From Betaproteobacteria bacterium (GTDB lineage: Bacteria > Pseudomonadota > Gammaproteobacteria > Burkholderiales > SG8-41), in assembly GCA_021732805.1 (NCBI GenBank), contig JAKFUJ010000445.1:1-18871 (forward strand): 18,871 nt of DNA. Reading direction: 5' to 3'. Positions within the stretch are counted from its first letter, which is position 1; each line of letters starts with the position of its first letter. Below, piece after piece: positions 7,382 through 14,587 of the stretch. Made by a program: the position numbers and the translations under genes. The notes beneath the pieces were generated by a model. The model searched no databases and was not told the origin of the DNA. It saw nothing but the letters and a program-made list of their open reading frames with translations.

Positions 7382-7524
7382 ATCGCAGCGAAAATGATTC
7401 TCCGCTTCGGCCCGGTTTTTGCTTGTATTGTTTGCTGTGTTGTTTGAATGCACGAGGCCATCCCGCTCAAGGGCCGTGGCCTGCTTCAATACTCGATGTG
7501 TAATTTTTCAAGGAGGGAAACGGC

Positions 7525-8487
7525 ATGAGCAAAACGGTGACGTGTCTGGGACTGATCGCATTGTTTGCCGGTCTGGGTGTCGGCGGCGTTTCGGCTGCGG
7601 CGTGGCCGGAAAAGCCGATCCGGGTCATCGTGCCGTGGGCGCCCGGCGGCAGCACCGATATACTTGCGCGAATACTCGGTGCGGACCTGAGCAAGCGCCT
7701 CAAGCAGCAGGTGATCGTCGACAATCGTGCCGGCGCGGGCTCCATCGTCGGCCTGCAATTCACCGCGCAACAACCCGCCGACGGTTACACCTTTCTGATG
7801 ACCTCCACCGGCTACGGTTTTCTGATCAACAAGGCGAATGTTGATCTGGTGAATTCGTTCACGCAGGTCTCGATGATCGGGGTGGCTGACAGCGTGCTGG
7901 TCGTCAATCCGCATCTGCCGGTGAATACGGTCAGGGAACTGGTCGCCCTGGCGAAAAAACGCCCCGGTGAACTGCTTTATTCGTCATCAGGAATAGGCGG
8001 GTTTCCGCACATGAACACCGAACTGTTCAAGTTGATGGCGGGCATCAACATGACGCATATACCGTTCAAGGGCGGCGGTCCGGCCGTGGTGGATACGATG
8101 GCCGGCAACACCCAATTGCAGATCGGTTCGATACCGACGGTGATTGCGCATGTCCGCTCCAACCGGCTGAAGGCGATTGCGGTCGGCGGCCCCAAGCGCA
8201 ATCCGACGTTGCCTGAATTGCCGACGATCAGCGAGTCGGGCGTGCCGGGATACCAGTCGCAGATCTGGTTTGGCTGGTTCGCGCCCAAGGGGCTGCCGGC
8301 GAATCTGACCATTGCCACGCATGCCGCGATCAACGAAGCCATCAGCAGCCCGGATGTCATCAAGCGCATGGACGAGCAGGGCGCCACGGTGGAAAAAATG
8401 TCGACGGCGCAATTCGCCAAATACATGGAGTCTGAGCAGGACAAGTGGGCCAAGGTTATCCAGAAGGCGAATATCAAGGGTGAATGA
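7525..8487 (+). CDS. Bug/TctC-family periplasmic solute-binding protein
   Basis: This 320-residue periplasmic binding protein of the Bug family lies between the two amidase genes. The signal peptide (residues 1-25) ends near GVSAAA. The mature part starts with WPEKPIRVIVPWAPGGSTD; later come DNRAGAGSIVG, PADGYTFLM, SSSGIGGFPHM and PFKGGGPAVVDTMAG. A strong AGGAGG lies 8 bases before the ATG. It is an orphan receptor without TctAB in the window. By location, its ligand may be a substrate or product of the amidases; this is inference only. It differs clearly in sequence from the other two Bug proteins here, so they are paralogues rather than recent copies. Confidence 0.94.
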   Translation: MSKTVTCLGLIALFAGLGVGGVSAAAWPEKPIRVIVPWAPGGSTDILARILGADLSKRLKQQVIVDNRAGAGSIVGLQFTAQQPADGYTFLMTSTGYGFLINKANVDLVNSFTQVSMIGVADSVLVVNPHLPVNTVRELVALAKKRPGELLYSSSGIGGFPHMNTELFKLMAGINMTHIPFKGGGPAVVDTMAGNTQLQIGSIPTVIAHVRSNRLKAIAVGGPKRNPTLPELPTISESGVPGYQSQIWFGWFAPKGLPANLTIATHAAINEAISSPDVIKRMDEQGATVEKMSTAQFAKYMESEQDKWAKVIQKANIKGE

Positions 8488-8541
8488 GCACAATATGAAA
8501 GCACTTGATATGTTGAATCAGTCGCTGATGCGGGCAAGTTT

Positions 8542-9849
8542 TTGAGCACCGGCGACATACCGAAATACGCGCGGATGAGTGCGAGCGAGGCCAGCGCAGC
8601 GATTCATGCGGGACAGTTGACTTCGGAGGCACTGGTCAGTGCCTGTCTGGAACGGATTGCACAACGTGAAAGCGAGGTCCGGGCCTGGGCGTGGATTGAT
8701 CCCGAACATGCGCTGATGCAGGCCCGCGCATGCGACAGCGAGCAGCCGCGCTCAAGGCTGCATGGCATCCCGGTCGGGATCAAGGATGTCATCGACACCT
8801 TTGATATGCCGACCGGCTATGGTTCGCCGATTTACGACGGCCATCGCCCGGTCGCGGACGCCGCCTGCGTATCGCAGATCCGCGAACTGGGCGGCGTCAT
8901 TCTGGGTAAAACCGTATCGACCGAATTCGCAACCCGGCATCCCAACAAGACGCGCAATCCGCACCGGCTCAGCCAGACGCCCGGGGGTTCGTCCAGCGGC
9001 TCGGCTGCGGCGGTGGCGGATTTCATGGCGCCGCTGGCCTTGGGCACGCAGACATCGTCTTCCGTAATCCGGCCGGCGGCCTATTGCGGCGTCTGCGGTT
9101 ACAAACCGACTTTCGGCTTGATCAACCGCGCCGGACTCAAATTCCTGTCCGAATCCCTCGATACCATCGGCATCCTGTCGCGCACCGTGGAAGATGCCGC
9201 GATGCTTGCTTCCGAATTGAGCGGTATCGCGGTTTCGACGCCGGTGGATTCCAGGCAGAAGCCGCCGCGTATCGGTTTGTGCCGCACGCCGTTCTGGGCG
9301 CACGCCGACAGCGCGGTTCAGGACTCACTGTTGACTGTTGCCGGTTTGCTGGAAAAGGCGGGCGCGCAGATCAGCGAACTCAACCTGCCTTCCGAATTTT
9401 CGCGGATGAACGAAGTGCAAATAGCGCTCAGCGCTTACGAGTTCTATCGCGCGTTGTCGCACGAACGCACGCGCCATGCCGGACAGATTTCGGTCAGCCT
9501 GACCAGGCGCATCGCCGCCGGCGGCAAGGTGACCCGCGCCGGTTATGAAGCGGCGCAGGCTGCAACCCGTGATGCTCAACACTGGATCGCCCGGGCGTTC
9601 GAGCGCTTTGATCTGATCATCGCGCCGAGCGCGCCTGCCGAGGCGCCTGATATGTCATCGACCGGTGAGCCGACGTTCGGATTGATGTGGACCCTGCTGC
9701 AATTGCCGTGCATGACCCTTCCCTGCGGAGTCGGTGCGGCGGGGCTGCCGCTGGGTGTGCAGGTGGTTGCCGCGCATGGTGCGGATACCGCACTGTTTGA
9801 TCGCGCAGTCTGGGTGGAGCGGGTATTGTCAGTCGCCGGCGGGAAATGA
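8542..9849 (+). CDS. Amidase-signature family hydrolase (amidase 2)
   Basis: This second amidase-signature enzyme has 435 residues from the TTG at 8542. The catalytic residues are K81 (GIKDVID), S150 (GGSSSGSAAA) and nucleophile S174. The residues before the nucleophile are TSSS instead of the usual TGGS, in GTQTSSSVIRPAAYCG; the rest of that block is typical of the GTQT-type subgroup. The start is uncertain: neither the TTG at 8542 nor the ATG at 8575 has a good ribosome site, and family alignment allows both. It lies 54 bases after the Bug gene in the same direction and is probably co-transcribed. It shares little sequence with amidase 1 outside the active site, so it likely acts on another amide. 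Confidence 0.9.
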   Translation: MSTGDIPKYARMSASEASAAIHAGQLTSEALVSACLERIAQRESEVRAWAWIDPEHALMQARACDSEQPRSRLHGIPVGIKDVIDTFDMPTGYGSPIYDGHRPVADAACVSQIRELGGVILGKTVSTEFATRHPNKTRNPHRLSQTPGGSSSGSAAAVADFMAPLALGTQTSSSVIRPAAYCGVCGYKPTFGLINRAGLKFLSESLDTIGILSRTVEDAAMLASELSGIAVSTPVDSRQKPPRIGLCRTPFWAHADSAVQDSLLTVAGLLEKAGAQISELNLPSEFSRMNEVQIALSAYEFYRALSHERTRHAGQISVSLTRRIAAGGKVTRAGYEAAQAATRDAQHWIARAFERFDLIIAPSAPAEAPDMSSTGEPTFGLMWTLLQLPCMTLPCGVGAAGLPLGVQVVAAHGADTALFDRAVWVERVLSVAGGK

Positions 9850-9870
9850 CCGGGGGTTTCAGCTGCTATT

Positions 9871-9895
9871 GAACTCCGACGCTGCAGTGGAGTTC
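9871..9895. terminator. Weak hairpin between convergent genes
   Basis: GAACTCC and GGAGTTC form a 7-bp stem with an 11-base loop between the amidase 2 stop and the queD stop. No T-run follows on either strand, so it may be only a weak or rho-assisted terminator. Confidence 0.25.
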
Positions 9896-9906
9896 GCCGG
9901 CGGATT

Positions 9907-10356
9907 TCATTGTTCTCCGCGCAAGGCGTCTGCCCAGCAATTCGGTGTTTCATAAAGCCGCACGCGTTCCAGTTGCAGCTTGCCGCCGTACTCGCCGGCA
10001 TACTGGCGATCGAGTATGGCGAATGCGGTTTGCGCCAGATGTTCCGCGGTCGGCGGGGCGTCAAACAGCACGGTTTTATGTCCGGCAATACCGGCCAGGA
10101 AGTTGACGACCGCGGTGTCCTGCCGCCAGGCCAGAAAAGCGTGATCCCACGGCTCGACCACATGCTGCTGCGCGATGGCCTTGACCGCTGAAAAATCCAT
10201 CACCATGCCTTCGTCGGCGGCGCCGGCAGTGGCGACTACCGGGCCGCTCAAGGTGATTTCGATGGCGTAGCGATGCCCGTGCAGATGACGGCACTGGCTG
10301 CTGTGGTTGGGGATGCGGTGGCCGGCGTCGAACTCCAGCCTGCGGGTGATGCGCAT
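9907..10356 (-). CDS. queD: 6-carboxy-5,6,7,8-tetrahydropterin synthase (QueD)
   Basis: QueD converts dihydroneopterin triphosphate to 6-carboxytetrahydropterin in queuosine and other deazapurine synthesis. It is 149 residues long and has the zinc histidines H13 (FDAGHR) and H26/H28 (CRHLHGHRY), the catalytic cysteine C22, the PWDHAFL block and the C-terminal LYETPNCWA with the pterin-anchoring glutamate. The ATG at 10356 has no ribosome site; a perfect TATAAT on the minus strand (10366-10371) ends 9 bases before it, so the mRNA may be leaderless or nearly so. The gene follows the small HTH gene in the same direction with a 43-base gap. No other queuosine genes are in the window. Confidence 0.93.
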   Translation of the reverse strand: MRITRRLEFDAGHRIPNHSSQCRHLHGHRYAIEITLSGPVVATAGAADEGMVMDFSAVKAIAQQHVVEPWDHAFLAWRQDTAVVNFLAGIAGHKTVLFDAPPTAEHLAQTAFAILDRQYAGEYGGKLQLERVRLYETPNCWADALRGEQ

Positions 10357-10365
10357 GGGGCGCGA

Positions 10366-10371
10366 ATTATA
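10366..10371 (-). promoter_or_regulatory. Putative minus-10 box for queD
   Basis: A consensus TATAAT on the minus strand lies 9 bases before the queD ATG. No good minus-35 box is visible at 15-18 bases. Just upstream (10377-10399) a 6-bp CGCCCG/CGGGCG inverted repeat follows the HTH gene stop and may partly terminate that transcript. Confidence 0.4.
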
Positions 10372-10399
10372 ACAAGCGCCCGTTCATGACACCCGGGCG

Positions 10400-10711
10400 T
10401 TATTTACGCGACTTGCGATCCCGCTGCGCGGCTGTTTTCAGATCGCGGTAGAGTCCGGGACGCGATTTTTTCAGGTAATGCACCAGCGCAAAATCATCGC
10501 CGCGCACCTGGGGCAACGGTATGCCCTCGACATGCACAATGCGCAGCAGTTCGCGCACAGGTCTGGGCATGCGGCGTCCGGACTCGTAGCGTGAGCCGCC
10601 GCTCTGGGTGACGCCGATCATCGGCCAGAATTGCTGCTGGTTAAGGCCGAGTTTGCGGCGGATTTCGCGGGGGTGGTCGGGGTTTCCTGCGGATTTTGCG
10701 GATTTCTTCAA
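10400..10711 (-). CDS. Small helix-turn-helix (XRE-like) regulator
   Basis: This DNA-binding protein of 103 residues is predicted with an XRE/Cro-type helix-turn-helix over about residues 15-60 (REIRRKLGLNQQQFWPMIG, then VTQSGGSRYESGRRMP). The C-terminal tail is basic (DRKSRK). The target is unknown. I chose the TTG at 10711 because a full AGGAGG lies 8 bases upstream; the frame also has an ATG at 10765, but that would put the ribosome site inside the gene. It is upstream of queD in the same direction; co-transcription is possible, though queD seems to have its own minus-10 box. Confidence 0.72.
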   Translation of the reverse strand: MKKSAKSAGNPDHPREIRRKLGLNQQQFWPMIGVTQSGGSRYESGRRMPRPVRELLRIVHVEGIPLPQVRGDDFALVHYLKKSRPGLYRDLKTAAQRDRKSRK

Positions 10712-10873
10712 CTGGATTTCCTCCTGTGTCGCAAATAAGAGTGCCTTGAAGGGTAATGGTTCCAATATCGTCAGCGCCTGAATTTCGGCGCCGGGAACGG
10801 CCTCAATCTCGTTTTTCCCCTGAAAATCCCATAAAATACGCCCCTTTTTGGTTCACCAAGAAGACCTGCCAAT

Positions 10874-12100
10874 ATGGCGTTGATAGTCCAGAAATATGGC
10901 GGCACCTCGGTCGGCAGCGCAGAGCGCATCAAAAATGTCGCCAAGCGTGTCGCGCGCTGGAAAGCGCGAGGGCATGACATCGTCGTCGTGGTATCGGCCA
11001 TGTCCGGTGAAACCAACCGGCTGATTGCGCTCGCCCGCGAAATCCAGGCGCATCCCGACCCGCGGGAATTCGACGTTGCGGTGTCCACCGGCGAGCAGGT
11101 GACGATTGCATTGCTGTCGATGGCGTTGCTCGAGATCGGCGTGCCGGCGCGCAGTTACACCGGCGGCCAGGTCAGAATCCTGACCGACAACGCCCATACC
11201 AAGGCGCGCATCGTCAGCATCGACGAGGACAACATGCGCGCAGACCTGAAAGCCGGTCGCGTGGTTGTCGTCGCCGGTTTTCAGGGTATCGACGAGGCCG
11301 GCAACATCACCACGCTGGGTCGCGGTGGATCGGATACCACGGGTGTTGCGCTGGCCGCGGCGCTGCAGGCTGATGAATGTCAGATTTACACTGACGTTGA
11401 TGGCGTCTATACCACCGACCCGCGCATCGTGCCGGAAGCGCGGCGGCTGAAGACCATCACCTTCGAGGAAATGCTCGAAATGGCGAGCCTCGGTTCGAAA
11501 GTGCTGCAGATCCGCTCGGTTGAATTTGCCGGCAAGTACAAAGTGCGTTTGCGCGTGCTGTCCAGCTTTGAGGACGAAGGCGAAGGCACGCTGATTACAT
11601 TTGAGGAAGACAAGGACATGGAAAAAGCCGTCATTTCAGGCATCGCGTTCAACCGCGACGAGGCGAAGATCACCGTGCTCGGCGTGCCCGATCGTCCGGG
11701 CATTGCCTATCAGATTCTCGGACCGGTCGGCGACGCCAATATCGATGTCGACATGATCGTGCAGAACGTCGGCCACGACGGCCTGACCGATTTTTCGTTC
11801 ACGGTGCATCGCAACGACTACCAGAAGGCGCTGAACGTGCTGAAGCCGGTGGTCGAGCACACCAAGGCCCGCGGCATCCAGAGCGGCGACAGGATCGCCA
11901 AGGTATCGGTGGTCGGCGTCGGCATGCGCTCCCACGCCGGCATCGCCAGCACCATGTTCCGCACACTGGCCGAAGAAGGCATCAACATCGAAATGATTTC
12001 GACGTCCGAAATCAAGGTGTCAGTGGTCATCGACGAGAAATACACCGAACTCGCAGTGCGCGTGCTGCACAAGGCATTCGCACTGGATCAGGCCGCCTGA
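10874..12100 (+). CDS. lysC: Aspartate kinase (aspartokinase)
   Basis: This enzyme phosphorylates L-aspartate, the first step to lysine, threonine, methionine and diaminopimelate. It has 408 residues and is monofunctional (no homoserine dehydrogenase domain). The kinase domain starts with VQKYGGTSVGS (K7) and contains STGEQV, GFQG, GRGGSDTTGVALAAAL and the TDVDGVYTTDPR loop. Two ACT regulatory domains occupy about residues 265-408 (LGVPDRPGIAYQI; VVGVGMRSHAGIA and ISTSEIKVSVV), the usual site of lysine/threonine feedback. An in-frame ATG at 11618 with GAGGA 10 bases upstream could produce a separate ACT-only beta subunit, as in alpha2beta2 aspartokinases. The start at 10874 is fixed by the conserved N-terminus; its ribosome site is weak. 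Confidence 0.96.
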   Translation: MALIVQKYGGTSVGSAERIKNVAKRVARWKARGHDIVVVVSAMSGETNRLIALAREIQAHPDPREFDVAVSTGEQVTIALLSMALLEIGVPARSYTGGQVRILTDNAHTKARIVSIDEDNMRADLKAGRVVVVAGFQGIDEAGNITTLGRGGSDTTGVALAAALQADECQIYTDVDGVYTTDPRIVPEARRLKTITFEEMLEMASLGSKVLQIRSVEFAGKYKVRLRVLSSFEDEGEGTLITFEEDKDMEKAVISGIAFNRDEAKITVLGVPDRPGIAYQILGPVGDANIDVDMIVQNVGHDGLTDFSFTVHRNDYQKALNVLKPVVEHTKARGIQSGDRIAKVSVVGVGMRSHAGIASTMFRTLAEEGINIEMISTSEIKVSVVIDEKYTELAVRVLHKAFALDQAA

Positions 12101-12166
12101 GAGGGCAGAAAAACGGGGGTGCTGTGTTATCCTCGCCGCAATTTCCAACGCAAGCGCAAGAGACAA

Positions 12167-12273
12167 ACAGAGAGTGGTCACGGCGAAGCCGTCGTAACAT
12201 TAGGCGCAGAGCGCCGAGACCACCGTGACAGAAAAGTTGGTGCAAGCGTAACGAGTAATGCAGCATAAGAGTT
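12167..12273 (+). repeat. Tandem repeat unit A with inverted repeats upstream of tRNA-Ser(GCU)
   Basis: The 107-base unit begins with ACAG. Its 60-base core (12172-12231) matches unit B at 53 of 60 positions without gaps. Inside are the hairpins ACGGC-GAA-GCCGT and GGCGC-AGA-GCGCC, enclosed by GTGGTC/GACCAC (12174-12179 with 12218-12223). An alternative 7-bp stem, GTCACGG (12177-12183) with CCGTGAC (12223-12229), would compete with the first hairpin. Compared with unit B it lacks 9-10 bases of the tRNA-like start, consistent with slippage between short GAG repeats. Confidence 0.8.
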
Positions 12274-12391
12274 ACAGAAGAGATGGCCGAGTGGTCACGG
12301 CAAAGCCGTCGTACAATTCAGCGCGGAGCGCCGAGACCACCGTGGCAGATGAGATGGTGCAAGTGCAAAAGATAAAGTAGTTGAAAAGGGT
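12274..12391 (+). repeat. Tandem repeat unit B, starting with a copy of the tRNA-Ser 5' end
   Basis: The 118-base unit has its core at 12289-12348. Its first 23 bases (12274-12296) match the bases around the start of the real tRNA-Ser (12392-12414) at 22 of 23 positions, so it reproduces the tRNA acceptor strand and D-arm start. The T-arm and anticodon arm are absent, so it is not a tRNA. It keeps the ACGGC-AAA-GCCGT hairpin and the GTGGTC/GACCAC stem. The unit ends with an AG-rich stretch (GCAAGTGCAAAAG...) that also precedes unit A in shorter form. Confidence 0.8.
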
Positions 12392-12394
12392 ACA

Positions 12395-12485
12395 GGAGAG
12401 ATGGCCGAGTGGTCGAAGGCGCGCCCCTGCTAAGGGCGTATAGGACAAAATCCTATCGAGGGTTCGAATCCCTCTCTCTCCGCCA
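12395..12485 (+). tRNA. tRNA-Ser(GCU)
   Basis: The acceptor stem is GGAGAGA/TCTCTCC, with discriminator G and encoded CCA. The anticodon stem CGCCC/GGGCG carries the loop CTGCTAA with anticodon GCT at 12429-12431. The long variable arm (TAGGACAAAATCCTA) and T-loop GTTCGAATC are typical of class II serine tRNAs. It decodes AGC/AGU. Confidence 0.97.
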
Positions 12486-12489
12486 GAAC

Positions 12490-12538
12490 CTGCAAACGGG
12501 CCGGCCCCTGATTTGCAGAGCATGGCTCCAAAGCCATG
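12490..12538. terminator. Two hairpins after tRNA-Ser(GCU)
   Basis: CTGCAAA/TTTGCAG (12490-12496 with 12512-12518) and CATGGCT-CCAA-AGCCATG (12521-12538) are consecutive 7-bp stems just after the tRNA. Neither has a direct T-run, so termination is not certain; they could also mark processing of the tRNA transcript or a leader of the next gene. Confidence 0.35.
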
Positions 12539-12610
12539 GTAATGAGATAAGTAATTGTTTTTAAACAGTTATTTGTCATAAAAATAGTTATAACGAGCAG
12601 GAGGAGCTTG

Positions 12611-13579
12611 ATGAATTTCAAACAATGCGCCGCAGTGGCGCTGCTCGGCGCAGCAGCCGCACAACCCGCACTGGCGCAGAGCGGCAAATATCCCGAAAAA
12701 CCGATCCGGCTGGTGGTGCCGTTTCCGCCGGGCGGTACTGTCGATGTGACAGCGCGCCTGGTGGCGCCGCTGGCGGCTACCACGCTCGGCCAGCAGATCG
12801 TCATCGAGAACCGCGTCGGCGCGTCCGGCATCATCGGCACCGGTTCCGTGGCGCGCGCCGATCCCGACGGCTACACGCTGCTGATCAACACCACGCCGCT
12901 GGTGACCAATACGCTGATGTTCAACAAGGTGCCGTACGATGTGCTGACCGATTTTGTGCCGATTTCCAATCTGGCAAGCACGGCGTCATTTGTCAGCGTA
13001 CATCCCTCCGTGCCGGCGCGTACGGTCAAGGAGCTGATTGCGCTGGCCAAGTCGCGTCCGGGCACACTGAACTACGGCGGGGCCGGCACCGGTACCAATC
13101 CGCATATTGCCGGTGAACTGTTCAATTTTCTCGCCAGGACCGAAATCCAGGTCGTGCAGTACAAAGGCGGCGGACCGGCGCTGACCGCAGCGCTGAGCGG
13201 AGAGGTTGGCGTGTCGTTTTCGGGTATTGCAGGGGCGACCGGGTTTGTCAAAGCAGGCCGGCTGCGCGCACTGGGTGTGACCAGCCTGAAACCGGTTGCA
13301 GCGTTGCCCGGCGTGCCGTCGATTGCCGACGTACTGCCCGGTTATGAATTCAGTGCCTGGTTCGCGCTGGTCGCGCCCAAGGGTACGCCGCGCAACATCA
13401 TCAACGTACTCAATCAGAACTTCGTCAAGGCGGTGAATTCTGCTGAACTGAAGCAGCGTTTCGAACAGGAAGGCATTGATCCCATCGGCAGCACGCCGGA
13501 GCAACTGGCCGTCCATCTCGAAAGCGAATTGAAAAAATTCGCGCGTGTGATCAAGGAACGGAAAATGAAAGCCGAGTAG
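12611..13579 (+). CDS. Bug/TctC-family periplasmic solute-binding protein
   Basis: This is the third Bug-type receptor in the window, with 322 residues. The signal peptide (residues 1-23) ends PALAQ. The mature part starts YPEKPIRLVVPFPPGGTVDVTARL; later come ENRVGASGIIGTGSVA, PDGYTLLINTT, GGAGTGTNPHIAGELF and QYKGGGPALTAALSGEVG. The ATG at 12611 is 6 bases after AGGAGG; the TTG at 12608 is less likely. It probably serves transport of a small carboxylate. No permease is adjacent; it converges on a beta-hydroxyacid dehydrogenase gene. Confidence 0.94.
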   Translation: MNFKQCAAVALLGAAAAQPALAQSGKYPEKPIRLVVPFPPGGTVDVTARLVAPLAATTLGQQIVIENRVGASGIIGTGSVARADPDGYTLLINTTPLVTNTLMFNKVPYDVLTDFVPISNLASTASFVSVHPSVPARTVKELIALAKSRPGTLNYGGAGTGTNPHIAGELFNFLARTEIQVVQYKGGGPALTAALSGEVGVSFSGIAGATGFVKAGRLRALGVTSLKPVAALPGVPSIADVLPGYEFSAWFALVAPKGTPRNIINVLNQNFVKAVNSAELKQRFEQEGIDPIGSTPEQLAVHLESELKKFARVIKERKMKAE

Positions 13580-13595
13580 GCCTGCTGCTGCCGAT

Positions 13596-13624
13596 TTATG
13601 GCTTGTTCTCTTATGGCTTGTTCT
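13596..13624. repeat. 15-base tandem duplication over a stop codon
   Basis: TTATGGCTTGTTCT occurs at 13596-13609 and again at 13611-13624 (period 15). On the minus strand the inner copy encodes the last codons KNKP-stop of the dehydrogenase gene, and the outer copy repeats them (ENKP-stop) after the stop. Confidence 0.85.
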
Positions 13625-14495
13625 TCAGCCAGCTGACCGGCAGCATCACTGCATCGCCGTCGCCCATGCCGGCTTGCGATACGCTGTCGTAACATTCCAG
13701 CGCGCGCGCGGCGACCGGCAGATCGTATCCCAGCGTCCGCGCTTCATCGATCATCGTCGCCAGATCCTTGCGGATTGAATCAATGTTGAAGGTGACATGG
13801 GCCGGCGTTTTGCCGGCCAGTGCTTCGGCGATCATCGGGCCGCGGGTTTTCAGCATGTTGGGGCCGCCGGAAGTATCGGCAAAAATATCGACGACGCGCG
13901 CCGGGTCCAGACCCAGCGGTTGACACAGCGCGAGCGCTTCACCAAAAGCCTGCCAGAACACCAGCAATGGCAAATTGATCGCCAGCTTGAGACTGGCGCC
14001 GGCGCCGACCGGGCCGACATGTTCGATGCGTCGACACAGTTGCTCAAGCACCGGGCGTGCGCGCGCAAGATCGGCCGCATCACCACCGACAAAGCCCAGC
14101 AGCTTGCCATCGCGTGCCGGGCCGGTGGTGCCGCCGACCGGGCAGTCGATCATCGCTGCGCCCTTGGCTTGGATACGCTTGCCAAGCGCACGCTGGTTAT
14201 CAGGACGCACTGTACTCATTTCGACAAACAGCTTTCCGGCAATCTGGCCTGAGAGCAGGCCCTGCGCTCCGTCATAGGCTGCGGTGATTGCGGCAGCATC
14301 GGTAAGCATTGACAGAATGATGTCGGCGGATTGCGCCAGCTCCGCAGGGGTCGCGGCGACTTTCGCGCCATGTGCGGTCAGCGCCTGCGCCTTGGCCGCA
14401 GTGCGGTTCCACACCGTGACCTGATGACCGTGTTTCAACAGGCGTTCCGTGATTGCAGCGCCCATCCTGCCGATGCCTGCCACGCCGATATTCAT
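13611..14495 (-). CDS. 3-hydroxyisobutyrate dehydrogenase-like NAD(P)-dependent oxidoreductase
   Basis: This 294-residue enzyme belongs to the beta-hydroxyacid dehydrogenase family (3-hydroxyisobutyrate, tartronate semialdehyde or 6-phosphogluconate type), which oxidises or reduces 3-hydroxyacids with NAD(P). The N-terminal Rossmann motif is GIGRMG (residues 7-12), then VWNRT, MLTDAAA and VEMSTVRP. The substrate motif is DCPVGGTTGPARDGKL, and the catalytic lysine is K170 in ASLKLAINL. Arginine in VWNRT favours NADP. The ATG at 14495 has GGAG 7 bases upstream. It stands alone between a convergent Bug gene and tRNA-Arg; the exact substrate is unknown. Confidence 0.9.
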   Translation of the reverse strand: MNIGVAGIGRMGAAITERLLKHGHQVTVWNRTAAKAQALTAHGAKVAATPAELAQSADIILSMLTDAAAITAAYDGAQGLLSGQIAGKLFVEMSTVRPDNQRALGKRIQAKGAAMIDCPVGGTTGPARDGKLLGFVGGDAADLARARPVLEQLCRRIEHVGPVGAGASLKLAINLPLLVFWQAFGEALALCQPLGLDPARVVDIFADTSGGPNMLKTRGPMIAEALAGKTPAHVTFNIDSIRKDLATMIDEARTLGYDLPVAARALECYDSVSQAGMGDGDAVMLPVSWLKNKP

Positions 14496-14587
14496 GCGGA
14501 TGCTCCATTCAGATCAAGAGGTCTGCATGCTAACCAATGCACGATGGCGGTGCCAGCACTGATCTGTCATGACGATTCAATCTGGAT

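Larger units (their letters stand above)
12101..12394. other. Region between lysC and tRNA-Ser(GCU): putative promoter and repeats
   Basis: There is no protein gene here. A possible extended minus-10 element (TG-T-TATCCT, 12125-12133) followed by CGCCGC resembles stable-RNA promoters and would start a transcript near 12140. Two repeat units (listed separately) then fill 12167-12391 up to the tRNA. If this promoter is real, both repeats are in the 5' leader of the tRNA precursor. Confidence 0.4.

Noticed and set aside
6614..7489. 291-codon minus-strand frame opposite amidase 1
   Set aside because: Shadow of a certain gene, no recognisable domain, biased composition.
10766..10873. Possible lysine riboswitch before lysC
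   Set aside because: The gap of about 110-160 bases is too short and shows no conserved lysine-riboswitch core.
12172..12348. CRISPR array
   Set aside because: Only two imperfect units that lead into a tRNA; spacing and repeat length do not fit a CRISPR, and no cas gene is present.
12272..12523. Minus-strand 83-codon frame across tRNA-Ser(GCU)
   Set aside because: Same artefact: the GERGIRTLD peptide comes from the antisense of a serine tRNA; not a real protein.
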